From Sphingomonas sp. PL-96 (GTDB lineage: Bacteria > Pseudomonadota > Alphaproteobacteria > Sphingomonadales > Sphingomonadaceae), in NCBI RefSeq assembly GCF_020707215.1, contig NZ_JAJFET010000012.1, forward strand, positions 1-64,000: a DNA stretch of 64,000 nucleotides, given 5' to 3'. Below are positions 56,707-64,000 of the stretch, piece by piece. The notes below the pieces were generated by a model. The model did not search any database, was not told the DNA's origin, and worked only from the letters and a program-made list of their open reading frames with translations. Each line of letters opens with the position of its first letter. Position 1 is the first letter of the stretch. Both the position numbers and the translations under genes were made by a program.

Positions 56707-59471
56707 CCGGGATTTCGCCGCCGCCGCTCGCGGCGCGCTTGTCGGGGGTCAGCGTACGTTACGGCAAGACGCTGGCGCTCGACGGTGTCGAGCTCGAAAT
56801 CCCGGCGGGCCGAATGGTCGCTCTGATCGGACCGGATGGTGTCGGGAAATCCAGCCTGTTCTCGCTCATCGCGGGCGCGCGAGCGGTTCAGGAGGGCCGC
56901 GTCGAGGTCCTGGACGGAGACATCGCGGATCGTGAGCACCGTGAATCGGTGTGCCCGCGGATTGCCTATATGCCGCAGGGCCTCGGCAAGAACCTCTATC
57001 CCACGCTCTCCATCGACGAGAACCTGGAGTTCTTCGGCCGTCTCTTCGGCCAGGATGCGGCGGAACGGGAACGGCGGATCTCCGAGCTGACGGAGAGCAC
57101 CGGCCTCGCCCCGTTCCGCAACCGCCCGGCCGGGAAGCTGTCGGGCGGCATGAAGCAGAAGCTCGGGCTGTGCTGCGCGCTTATCCACGATCCCGACCTC
57201 CTGTTGCTGGACGAGCCGACCACCGGGGTCGATCCCTTGTCGCGCGCGCAGTTCTGGGATCTGATCGACCGCATCCGCGAGGACCGGCCGCAGATGAGCG
57301 TGCTGGTCGCCACCGCCTATATGGAGGAGGCCGAACGGTTCGACTGGCTAGTCGCGATGGATGCAGGGCGGGTTCTCGCCACCGGTACTACCGACGACTT
57401 CTACGAACGAACCGGCACGAACTCCTTGGAGCAGGCGTTCATCGCACTTCTGCCGGCAGAGGCGCGGCAGGGTCATAAGCGGGTCGAGATTCCCGAGCGT
57501 GATACCGGCGGGGAAGAGATCGCAATTGAGGCGAAGGGCCTCACGATGCGTTTCGGCGACTTCACCGCAGTCGATCACGTCGACTTCCGGATCGAGCGGG
57601 GCGAGATCTTCGGCTTCCTTGGCTCGAACGGCTGCGGCAAGTCGACAACCATGAAGATGCTGACCGGCCTTCTCAAGGCGAGCGAGGGGCAGGCATGGCT
57701 ATTCGGGCGCGAGGTCGAGAATGACGACATGGCGACTCGCCGCCGCGTCGGCTATATGAGCCAGGCCTTCTCGCTCTATTCCGAGCTGACGGTCCGGCAG
57801 AACCTGGAACTGCACGCGCAGCTCTTCCATGTGCCCGCCGACGAGGTCGCCGGTCGCGTTGCGGAAGTCGCGGAGCGCTTCGGCCTCACCCAAATCAGCG
57901 AGGCGTTGCCGGACGCCCTTCCGCTCGGTCAACGTCAGCGGCTCAGCCTTGCGGTGGCAATGATTCACCGGCCCGAGATGCTGATCCTCGACGAGCCGAC
58001 CTCGGGTGTGGACCCGATCGCGCGCGATCAGTTCTGGCAGATGATGATCGACCTGTCGCGGCGCGACAAGGTGACGATCTTCATTTCGACTCACTTCATG
58101 AATGAGGCGGAACGCTGCGACCGCATCTCGCTGATGCACGCCGGAAAGGTGCTTGTCTCCGATACGCCGGGAGCCATCGTTGAGGCTAGGGGCAGCACCA
58201 GCCTGGAAGAAGCTTTCATCTCCTATCTGAAGGAAGCGACGGAAGAGGAAGAGCCGGCGGCCGACGATCGCGGGAGCGCCATGCGAGAATCGCCGGTCGG
58301 CGCGGAGCCTGAGGTACCGGCTTCTTCATCGCGCCGTTCGCATTGGTTCAGCCGCAGGCGGATGATGAGCTATGCCCGTCGCGAGGCACTGGAGCTTCGG
58401 CGCGACCCGATCCGGGCAACGCTGGCGCTGCTGGGAAGCGTGCTGCTCATGTTCATCATGGGCTATGGCGTCAGCACGGACGTGGAGGATCTGCCCTTCG
58501 CGATCCTCGACCGCGACGCCACCACCACGAGCGAGAACTACGCGCTGAATCTTGCGGGTTCACGCTACTTCGTGGAGCGGCCGCAAATCACGGACTATGC
58601 CCAACTCGACCGGCGCATGCGCTCGGGCGAGCTCAGCGTCGCGATAGAGATACCGCCCAATTTTGCGCGCGACCTGAGACGCGGTACGCCGGTCGAGATC
58701 GGCGTCTGGATAGACGGCGCCATGCCGCAGCGAGCCGAGACAGTGCAAGGCTACATCCAGGCCATGCATGCGCAGTGGCTGAGCGAGACAGCGTTGCAGG
58801 AACTTGGTGCCCGTCCGGACGCCGGTCTCGTCGGAATCGAGCTTCGCTACCGCTATAATCCCGACGTCAAGAGCCTGGTCGCCATCGTGCCGGCGGTGAT
58901 TCCGGTCCTGCTCCTGCTGCTACCCGCGATGCTGACGGCGTTGAGCGTCGTGCGCGAAAAGGAACTCGGATCGATCATCAACTTTTATGTGACGCCGATC
59001 AGCCGTCTCGAGTTCCTGCTCGGAAAGCAGCTTCCCTATGCCGCTCTGGCCATGGCGAACTTTGTTATGCTGGTGCTGCTTGCGTGGGCAGTCTTTGGTG
59101 TGCCGATCACCGGCAACGTTCTTGTCATGACCGTGGGCGCTTTGTTCTACACGCTCTCGGCAACCGCCCTTGGTCTGCTCTTCTCGATCTTCATGCGCAG
59201 CCAGATCGCGGCGTTGTTCGCTACCATGGTGGGTACGATCCTGCCCGCAATCCAGTTTTCCGGCTTCATCAACCCGGTCTCATCGCTGGAAGGGGCCGGC
59301 GCGATAATCGGCGCGATCTTTCCGACCACGCATTTCGTGACGATTTGCCGCGGCGTTTTCTCCAAGGGGCTCGGCTTTGCCGATCTGACGCAGGAACTGG
59401 TGGCGCTGGCCATCGCCTTTCCCGTGATTCTGGGTCTCTGTGCCTTGCTGCTGAAGAAGCAGGAGAGCTGA
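56703..59471 (+). CDS. RbbA-like fused ABC transporter (two ATPases and a permease)
   Basis: This 922-residue protein contains two ABC ATPase domains and one ABC-2 membrane domain in a single chain. ATPase one (10-235) has Walker [10 protein letters not shown], signature LSGGMKQK and Walker [14 protein letters not shown]. ATPase two (270-500) has GSNGCGKST, the degenerate signature LPLGQRQ and [12 protein letters not shown]. The membrane part (560-922) has six helices. This order is that of E. coli RbbA/YhiH, partner of YhhJ. With the adaptor and channel it probably exports a hydrophobic compound or drug. Confidence 0.93.
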   Translation: MTGISPPPLAARLSGVSVRYGKTLALDGVELEIPAGRMVALIGPDGVGKSSLFSLIAGARAVQEGRVEVLDGDIADREHRESVCPRIAYMPQGLGKNLYPTLSIDENLEFFGRLFGQDAAERERRISELTESTGLAPFRNRPAGKLSGGMKQKLGLCCALIHDPDLLLLDEPTTGVDPLSRAQFWDLIDRIREDRPQMSVLVATAYMEEAERFDWLVAMDAGRVLATGTTDDFYERTGTNSLEQAFIALLPAEARQGHKRVEIPERDTGGEEIAIEAKGLTMRFGDFTAVDHVDFRIERGEIFGFLGSNGCGKSTTMKMLTGLLKASEGQAWLFGREVENDDMATRRRVGYMSQAFSLYSELTVRQNLELHAQLFHVPADEVAGRVAEVAERFGLTQISEALPDALPLGQRQRLSLAVAMIHRPEMLILDEPTSGVDPIARDQFWQMMIDLSRRDKVTIFISTHFMNEAERCDRISLMHAGKVLVSDTPGAIVEARGSTSLEEAFISYLKEATEEEEPAADDRGSAMRESPVGAEPEVPASSSRRSHWFSRRRMMSYARREALELRRDPIRATLALLGSVLLMFIMGYGVSTDVEDLPFAILDRDATTTSENYALNLAGSRYFVERPQITDYAQLDRRMRSGELSVAIEIPPNFARDLRRGTPVEIGVWIDGAMPQRAETVQGYIQAMHAQWLSETALQELGARPDAGLVGIELRYRYNPDVKSLVAIVPAVIPVLLLLLPAMLTALSVVREKELGSIINFYVTPISRLEFLLGKQLPYAALAMANFVMLVLLAWAVFGVPITGNVLVMTVGALFYTLSATALGLLFSIFMRSQIAALFATMVGTILPAIQFSGFINPVSSLEGAGAIIGAIFPTTHFVTICRGVFSKGLGFADLTQELVALAIAFPVILGLCALLLKKQES

Positions 59472-59474
59472 GCC

Positions 59475-60599
59475 ATGGAACATGCCTTCAACATCTATCG
59501 GCTGGGCATCAAGGAGCTGCGCAGCCTGTGGCGCGATCCGATGATGCTGCTCCTGATCGTTTATGCTTTTTCGCTCGGCATCTATGTGTCGGCGACAGGC
59601 ACGCCCGAGACGCTCCACCGGGCGCCGATCGCGATCGTCGACGAGGATCAGTCCCCACTCTCCAATCGCATCATCAGCGCCTTCTACCCACCGCATTTTA
59701 CCAAACCCTCGCTCATCCAGCTGAGCGAAGTGGATGCCGCGCTGGATGCAGGGCGCTACACCTTTTCGCTCGACATCCCGCCCGATTTTCAGCGTGACGT
59801 GCTCGCCGGCCGACAGCCGGCGGTGCAACTCAACGTCGACGCCACCCGCATGAGCCAGGCATTCAGCGGAGGCGCCTATATTCAGCAAATCCTACAGGGA
59901 GAGGTTTCCGAATTCATGCAGGGCACGCGTGCCAGCGTCGCCCCGCCCGTCGACCTGGCCCTTCGAGCCCGCTTCAACCCGACACTGGCGCAAAGCTGGT
60001 TCGGTGCCGTGATGGAGATCATCAACAATGTGACGATGCTCTCGATCGTGCTGACCGGCGCCGCCCTTATTCGCGAGCGCGAGCACGGGACGATCGAGCA
60101 TCTGCTGGTCATGCCGGTAACGCCCTTCGAGATCATGGCCAGCAAGGTATGGTCGATGGGACTCGTCGTGCTCGCCGCCTGTGCGTTCGCCGTGACCATT
60201 GTGATTCAGGGGGTGCTGCAGGTGCCGATCGAAGGATCCGTGCTCCTGTTCCTTCTCGGAGCCGGCCTGCACCTGTTCGCGACGACGTCGATCGGCATAT
60301 TTCTTGGGACGGTCGCCCGTTCGATGCCGCAGTTCGGCATGTTGCTGATGCTCATCCTGCTGCCGCTCCAGATGCTTTCGGGCGGATCGACCCCGAGCGA
60401 GAGCATGCCGGAGTTCGTACAGACCATCATGCTCGCCGCGCCGACGACCTACTTCGTGAAGATGGCCCAAGCGGTACTTTATCGCGGCGCGGGTTTGGAC
60501 GTGGTCTGGCCGCAGTTCCTTGCTATCGGTGTGATCGGCGCGGTGTTCTTCGCCGTTGCGCTCTCCCGTTTCCGCAAGACGATCGGAGCGATGGCGTGA
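59475..60599 (+). CDS. ABC-2 type permease, YhhJ-like
   Basis: This 374-residue ABC-2 permease has one N-terminal helix, a large periplasmic domain (APIAIVDEDQSPLSNRIISAF...) and five C-terminal helices. IREREHGTIEHLLVMPVTPFEI is the conserved coupling region between helices. It probably pairs with the membrane half of the preceding fused protein to form the pore. It starts three bases after that gene. Confidence 0.94.
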   Translation: MEHAFNIYRLGIKELRSLWRDPMMLLLIVYAFSLGIYVSATGTPETLHRAPIAIVDEDQSPLSNRIISAFYPPHFTKPSLIQLSEVDAALDAGRYTFSLDIPPDFQRDVLAGRQPAVQLNVDATRMSQAFSGGAYIQQILQGEVSEFMQGTRASVAPPVDLALRARFNPTLAQSWFGAVMEIINNVTMLSIVLTGAALIREREHGTIEHLLVMPVTPFEIMASKVWSMGLVVLAACAFAVTIVIQGVLQVPIEGSVLLFLLGAGLHLFATTSIGIFLGTVARSMPQFGMLLMLILLPLQMLSGGSTPSESMPEFVQTIMLAAPTTYFVKMAQAVLYRGAGLDVVWPQFLAIGVIGAVFFAVALSRFRKTIGAMA

Positions 60600-60631
60600 C
60601 CTTGGAGCCTGTCGCAAATCGGCGCTGGAAG

Positions 60632-61645
60632 ATGACCAAGGGGCGGTGGCTCGATCGTCGGCATGTGCTGCGTAGCGCTCCGCTCTTCTTCGGAGCGCTG
60701 GTGCTCGCACGCTCCGGCCTCGCCGACGCGCAGGTCGATCTGGACGGCCCATCTGTCGAAGACGCGGTTCGCCGAATGAAGCCGGGCGAGTATTTGTGGG
60801 CGCCGGAAGTGGCGCCTACCGGGCCGATCCTGCTGATCGTCAGCCTGCGGGTTCAGCGTGCCTACGTCTACCGCAACGGCATCCCCATCGGGATAACGAC
60901 TGTCTCCACCGGCAAAGCAGGCCATGAGACGCCGACCGGCGTGTTCACGATCCTGCAAAAACGTGTCGACCACAAATCCAATCTCTACAATGATGCTCCT
61001 ATGCCGTTCATGCAGAGGCTGACATGGGATGGCATTGCGCTCCATGCCGGTAATCTTCCGGGCTATCCGGCTTCGCACGGCTGTATCCGGTTGCCGTTGG
61101 CCTTCGCCCGTCTCTTATATGATGTCACGAGGATAGGCCTGACGGTACTGATCACCGACGGGGAGGCTGTGCCCCGCTTTGCGCCAACGCCCGCCTTCCT
61201 GCGTGGAAACGCTCGCGCTGGCAGCGAAGCGCTCGAACAAGGCGGCTCAAGCGTCTGGAATCCAGAATTGTCGCCAAGTGGGCCGGTGTCGATCCTGGTC
61301 AGCGCTCGTGACCGACGCATGATCGTGCTGCGCAACGGCATCGAGATCGGTTCGGCCACCATCGCTTTGGAGCGCGCGATCACCCGCCCCGCCGCTTACG
61401 CCATGAGCGCACGAGATGAAGCAGGTGATCACTGGATTCGTCTGAAGCTTCCGGGGCAGCCTCCCGAGACAGATCAGGAACTCACGGTTGAGGAGCGTTC
61501 CCGCTTGCGCCTGCCGGAAAATTTTCGCACCGCGTTGCGCGCGGTTCTTACACCCGGAACAACCGTGATACTCACGCAGGACAGCTTGAGCGGCGGCTCG
61601 GCCGGAGAACCACTGACCGTTATGGCAGGTGAGGCGACGCCCTAG
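60632..61645 (+). CDS. L,D-transpeptidase (YkuD domain)
   Basis: This 337-residue protein has a twin-arginine-like signal (DRRHVLRSAPLFFGALVLA). The YkuD catalytic motif is complete: His138 (ALHAGN) and SHGCIRL with His149 and Cys151. It would cross-link peptidoglycan or attach proteins to it in the periplasm. A second, YkuD-like strand region (SILVSARDRRMIVLRNGIEIGSATI) repeats the fold start but lacks the Cys. A GTG at 60596 overlapping the permease stop is an alternative start. Its place at the end of an export operon suggests the exported product or stress touches the cell wall. Confidence 0.9.
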   Translation: MTKGRWLDRRHVLRSAPLFFGALVLARSGLADAQVDLDGPSVEDAVRRMKPGEYLWAPEVAPTGPILLIVSLRVQRAYVYRNGIPIGITTVSTGKAGHETPTGVFTILQKRVDHKSNLYNDAPMPFMQRLTWDGIALHAGNLPGYPASHGCIRLPLAFARLLYDVTRIGLTVLITDGEAVPRFAPTPAFLRGNARAGSEALEQGGSSVWNPELSPSGPVSILVSARDRRMIVLRNGIEIGSATIALERAITRPAAYAMSARDEAGDHWIRLKLPGQPPETDQELTVEERSRLRLPENFRTALRAVLTPGTTVILTQDSLSGGSAGEPLTVMAGEATP

Positions 61646-62579
61646 CCGCACGGCTGCATTCTCGTTTCATCGGAGACACGCATATCGCAGCGAGGCTCTA
61701 GCCGCTTTCTTTTCTCAGGGGCTGGATCGCCGCTCGGACAGCGCCCGTTTTCTCGAAGATCTGGATGGAAAGGCTGAAGTGACGGCGTCCGGGATCGACA
61801 CCTGCTCATTGGTGCCCTTGTATGTCGAGGCCTTTTACGGCGACCAGCTCCTTGGAGGTGCGACCGCGTTCCCGTGGTTGCGGTTCGACGGCCGTCTGTC
61901 CCTGGTGACGAACTGGCACGTCGTCTCTGGTCGCAACAACGAGACCAACGACGTCACGCATATGCAGGGCGGCATACCGGATCATCTACGGGTGCACGTT
62001 CCCTTGAACGATCGGGATCGACCGCCATTGATCGTCCGGGTCCCGACGGTCGATGCGGGCGGCGAGCCTTTATGGGACGAGCATCCGGAACACGGCCGCG
62101 CTGTCGACATCGCCGCTCTCGACGTCGATTTGCCGCCGCCCGGCGAAGCGTCAGTGATGCCGATGAACGCGATCCGCACCGTGCCGCTCAAGCAGCGTAT
62201 CGGGATGCCGATCTTCATTCTCGGCTATCCGTTCGGTCGCCCCGGTATCGGGCTGCCCGTGTGGAAACAGGCAACTTTTGCCAGCGAGCCGTTCTTCACC
62301 GCGAGCAAGCATCAGCGCTATCTGATCGTGGACACCGCGTCGCGGCCGGGCATGTCCGGGTCACCGGTCATCCAGAGAGCGCATGGCGAAGTCGAGCTGG
62401 AGGGCACGCACGGCCGCATCGAAGCCGGCGATGGCGCAGTCAACTTCATCGGCATCTACTCGGGCCGATTTCACACCAACGATTCCTCGGACGCCCAGCT
62501 CGGTCGCGTGTGGCCAGCAGTGCTGGTGCGAGAGGTTGTCGCGGCGGCTGAGGCTCGCGCGAGGGGCCGACGTGGCTGA
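61629..62579 (+). CDS. Trypsin-like serine protease (S1 fold), start uncertain
   Basis: Up to 316 residues. The catalytic triad of a chymotrypsin-fold protease is visible: His97 in LVTNWHVVSGRN, Asp160 or Asp165 in AVDIAALDVD, and Ser243 in RPGMSGSPVI. There is no signal peptide, so it should stay in the cytoplasm. The open frame begins with a GTG inside the L,D-transpeptidase gene; the first 50 residues may not be translated. The stop lies inside the first codons of the nuclease gene, so both are made together. Proteases of this kind occur in defence modules and in stress responses; the role here is open. Confidence 0.8.
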   Translation: MRRRPSRTAAFSFHRRHAYRSEALAAFFSQGLDRRSDSARFLEDLDGKAEVTASGIDTCSLVPLYVEAFYGDQLLGGATAFPWLRFDGRLSLVTNWHVVSGRNNETNDVTHMQGGIPDHLRVHVPLNDRDRPPLIVRVPTVDAGGEPLWDEHPEHGRAVDIAALDVDLPPPGEASVMPMNAIRTVPLKQRIGMPIFILGYPFGRPGIGLPVWKQATFASEPFFTASKHQRYLIVDTASRPGMSGSPVIQRAHGEVELEGTHGRIEAGDGAVNFIGIYSGRFHTNDSSDAQLGRVWPAVLVREVVAAAEARARGRRG

Positions 62580-63257
62580 CGCTCTTCAGGCGAGCGCACT
62601 GGAGACCGCCTTCCTGGCGCTTCGTGCCGTGCTGCCACCCCGGCAGCCGCGGGCGCCCAAGCAATTCTACGCGCTGGGCGACCTACAGGCGGCCTTTCAG
62701 GCGCTGAAGGGGCCGCTCGCGACCGCCAAGGCGCAGGGCGGTCTCGTAAATCCCTGGGCGCTGGCGAGCTTGGGCCATGATGAGGTGCATAACACGCGCG
62801 CTCTGGCCGGGCTCTGGATCACCGAGTTCGAAGGCGGGACCTCCAGACAGTTCTTGGCGCACTATCTTCGCGCTGCGCTGCCAGCGACGGATTTGGTTCG
62901 CGGCGCTGGAGGCGGGGTACCGGGTCGGCACGGAAATTTGCCCGATGGGAGATGCCGCTGACCGCCTGGATCTAATTATCGAAACCAGCCTCTATCTGAT
63001 TGGTATCGAGGTGAAGATACGTGCCGGCCTCGGCCGCGATCAGCTCGAGCGATATAAGGCGTCGGTGTTTCGGCGCGCCGAGCTGCAGAAACGATCGGCG
63101 CGCATCGTGTTGCTGGCGCCATTCTCGCCCGACGTGCCGGACGGGGTGGGCTGACGTTGCGGGCGCCGCTCGCACCGCAGCCGGCCGGTCGGTAACAAGT
63201 CGGACCTTCGTACAGCAAATGATTGCCGCGTTCGGCGAGCATGTCGACGCGTTCTAG
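62572..63257 (+). pseudogene. PD-(D/E)XK nuclease (PDDEXK_4-like), two one-base insertions
   Basis: GTG 62572 overlaps the protease stop by eight bases. The first frame reads ADALQASALETAFLALRAVLPP...TEFEGGTSRQFLAHYLRAALPATD. The core FAALEAGYRVGTEICPMGDAADRLDLIIETSLYLIGIEVKI is in the next frame (nuclease motif: Asp of RLDLIIE, then E-V-K). A third frame gives GWADVAGAARTAAG...FGEHVDAF-stop. Removing one T near 62895 (TTT to TT) and one G at 63143-63146 (GGGG to GGG) restores a single 228-residue protein. PDDEXK_4 nucleases are common in defence islands. Lesions in short base runs could also be sequencing errors. Confidence 0.75.
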
Positions 63258-63269
63258 GAGGAACTGATC

Positions 63270-63310
63270 ATGCCGGAGCCCGCCGTCGGCGCGCTCATCG
63301 TGAGCGATGG
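63270..63310 (+). pseudogene. First codons of a third gene, cut by IS630 sequence
   Basis: AGGAGG stands before ATG 63270, 12 bases after the nuclease stop, and the frame reads MPEPAVGALIVSDGA before IS630 sequence takes over. It looks like the start of a third gene of the protease-nuclease operon. Too short to identify. Confidence 0.45.
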
Positions 63311-63528
63311 TGCTCGATGGCCCGGACAATCGCGGCGCCTTTGTCTCCTATGTCCGCCAGGTGCTCGTGCCCGACCTGTCGCCCGGCGACATCGCCATCA
63401 TGGACAATCTGTCGAGCCATATGGCTCCCGCCGCACGCGAAGCCATCGAAGCCGCAGGAGCAAAGCTGCTCTTCCTTCCGCCCTATAGTCCCGACTTCAA
63501 CCCGATCGAGCAGGCCCTCTCCAAGCTG
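63307..63528 (+). pseudogene. IS630-family transposase fragment
   Basis: The text MVLDGPDNRGAFVSYVRQVLVPDLSPGDIAIMDNLSSH and AKLLFLPPYSPDFNPIEQALSKL is the Tc1/mariner-like DDE core of IS630. The Asp is in IMDNLSSH and the Glu in NPIEQ. The N-terminal third and the C-terminal end are missing. The frame runs without a break into IS1182 sequence. Confidence 0.85.
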
Positions 63529-64000
63529 GTGAGCATGGGGGAGCAGGCATGCGAGGCGACGGGTGTCGATACGCTCACGGTGCTGGCCGACCGCGGCTAC
63601 TTCTCAGGTCCCCAGGTGCTGGCCTGCAAGGAGGCAGGCCTCGTGCCGATCTGCCCCAAGCCGCTCACGTCGGGTGCGAAGGCCGACAGCCGCTTCGGCA
63701 AGCAGGATTTGTCTACCAGCGGGATACCGACACCTATCGCTGCCCGGCGGGCGAAATCCGACCAAACGCTTCTCCAGCCTTGAGCAGGAGCTGATCCTCC
63801 ATGGCTATGCAACGCTTGCCTGTCGCTCACGCTACGCCGTCAAGGCGAGCTGCACCGCCAGCATCGAGCGACGCATCAAGCGATGGGAGCACGAGGAAGT
63901 GGTTGAGGCCATGCAGGCCGCCTTGAGCGTTGGCTCGACGCCATGCGTGTCCGACGAAGAACGGTCGAGCACATCTTGGCACGCTCAAGGACTGGATGGC
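63529..64000 (+). pseudogene. IS1182-family transposase fragment (continues past window edge)
   Basis: It reads VDTLTVLADRGYFSGPQVLACKEAGLVPICPKPLTSGAKADSRFGKQD. After frame changes come FVYQRDTDTYRCPAGE, FSSLEQELILHGYATLACRSRYAVKASCTASIERRIKRWEHEEVVEAMQA and AMRVRRRTVEHI. This matches the middle and end of IS1182 transposases. The first half is missing at the IS630 junction. At least three one-base losses are needed (near 63713, 63765 and 63925). Confidence 0.82.

Overview
The window looks like a chromosomal segment of a sphingomonad (Alphaproteobacteria, Sphingomonadales). The support is high GC coding sequence, an EcfG-like ECF sigma factor, GH106 rhamnosidase-type glycosidases, a sphingomonad-style TonB-dependent receptor with sugar hydrolases, and a class I PHB synthase next to MaoC-Pta, AckA and FabI. 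This is inferred from gene content; no rRNA or other marker gene is present.

Layout. 1-4300: end of an RND efflux pump, an overlapping ECF sigma gene, a DUF3313 lipoprotein, a patatin lipoprotein, a Gly/Trp/Arg repeat protein and a TetR regulator. 4846-13348: a scrapyard of insertion sequences. One IS3-family element is split by two IS110-family elements (IS110 and IS1111 subgroups), and a second IS3-family element is split by an IS30 element with perfect ends. An orphan spore-coat-U (SCPU) gene lies between them. 13349-24219: a glycan-degradation cluster transcribed leftwards (AraC regulator, HSL-type esterase, GH3, HSL-type esterase, GH106, then the N-terminal stump of another esterase cut by the second IS3). 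24933-34609: a TetR gene, half of a TolC gene, a second GH106 enzyme anchored in the membrane, a TetR relic, a GH51 arabinofuranosidase and a TonB-dependent receptor. 34690-42400: IS5 remnants, a TetR gene, a small secreted protein, relics of a tyrosine recombinase and of a NACHT/STAND-like NTPase, then an SDR and a flavin monooxygenase carrying the Baeyer-Villiger fingerprint.

43235-45514: a lipoprotein with four META-like repeats and a Bax-inhibitor-1 protein without its N-terminus. 46105-54069: polyhydroxybutyrate and acetate metabolism. A leftward operon phaC, maoC-pta, ackA, fabI has start/stop overlaps; a TetR gene and rightward phaB and phasin genes follow. 54134-61645: a five-gene rightward efflux and envelope operon (NodT-type outer-membrane lipoprotein, HlyD adaptor, RbbA-like double-ATPase/permease, YhhJ-like permease, L,D-transpeptidase). 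61629-63310: a translationally coupled pair, a trypsin-like protease and a PD-(D/E)XK nuclease, followed by a third gene cut off by an IS630 fragment. IS1182 debris then runs to the window edge.

Two themes stand out. Every transposase in the window is broken by small frameshifts, stop codons or truncation, while about 30 kb of long host genes are intact. The protease-nuclease pair is the best candidate here for an undescribed, now damaged, system.
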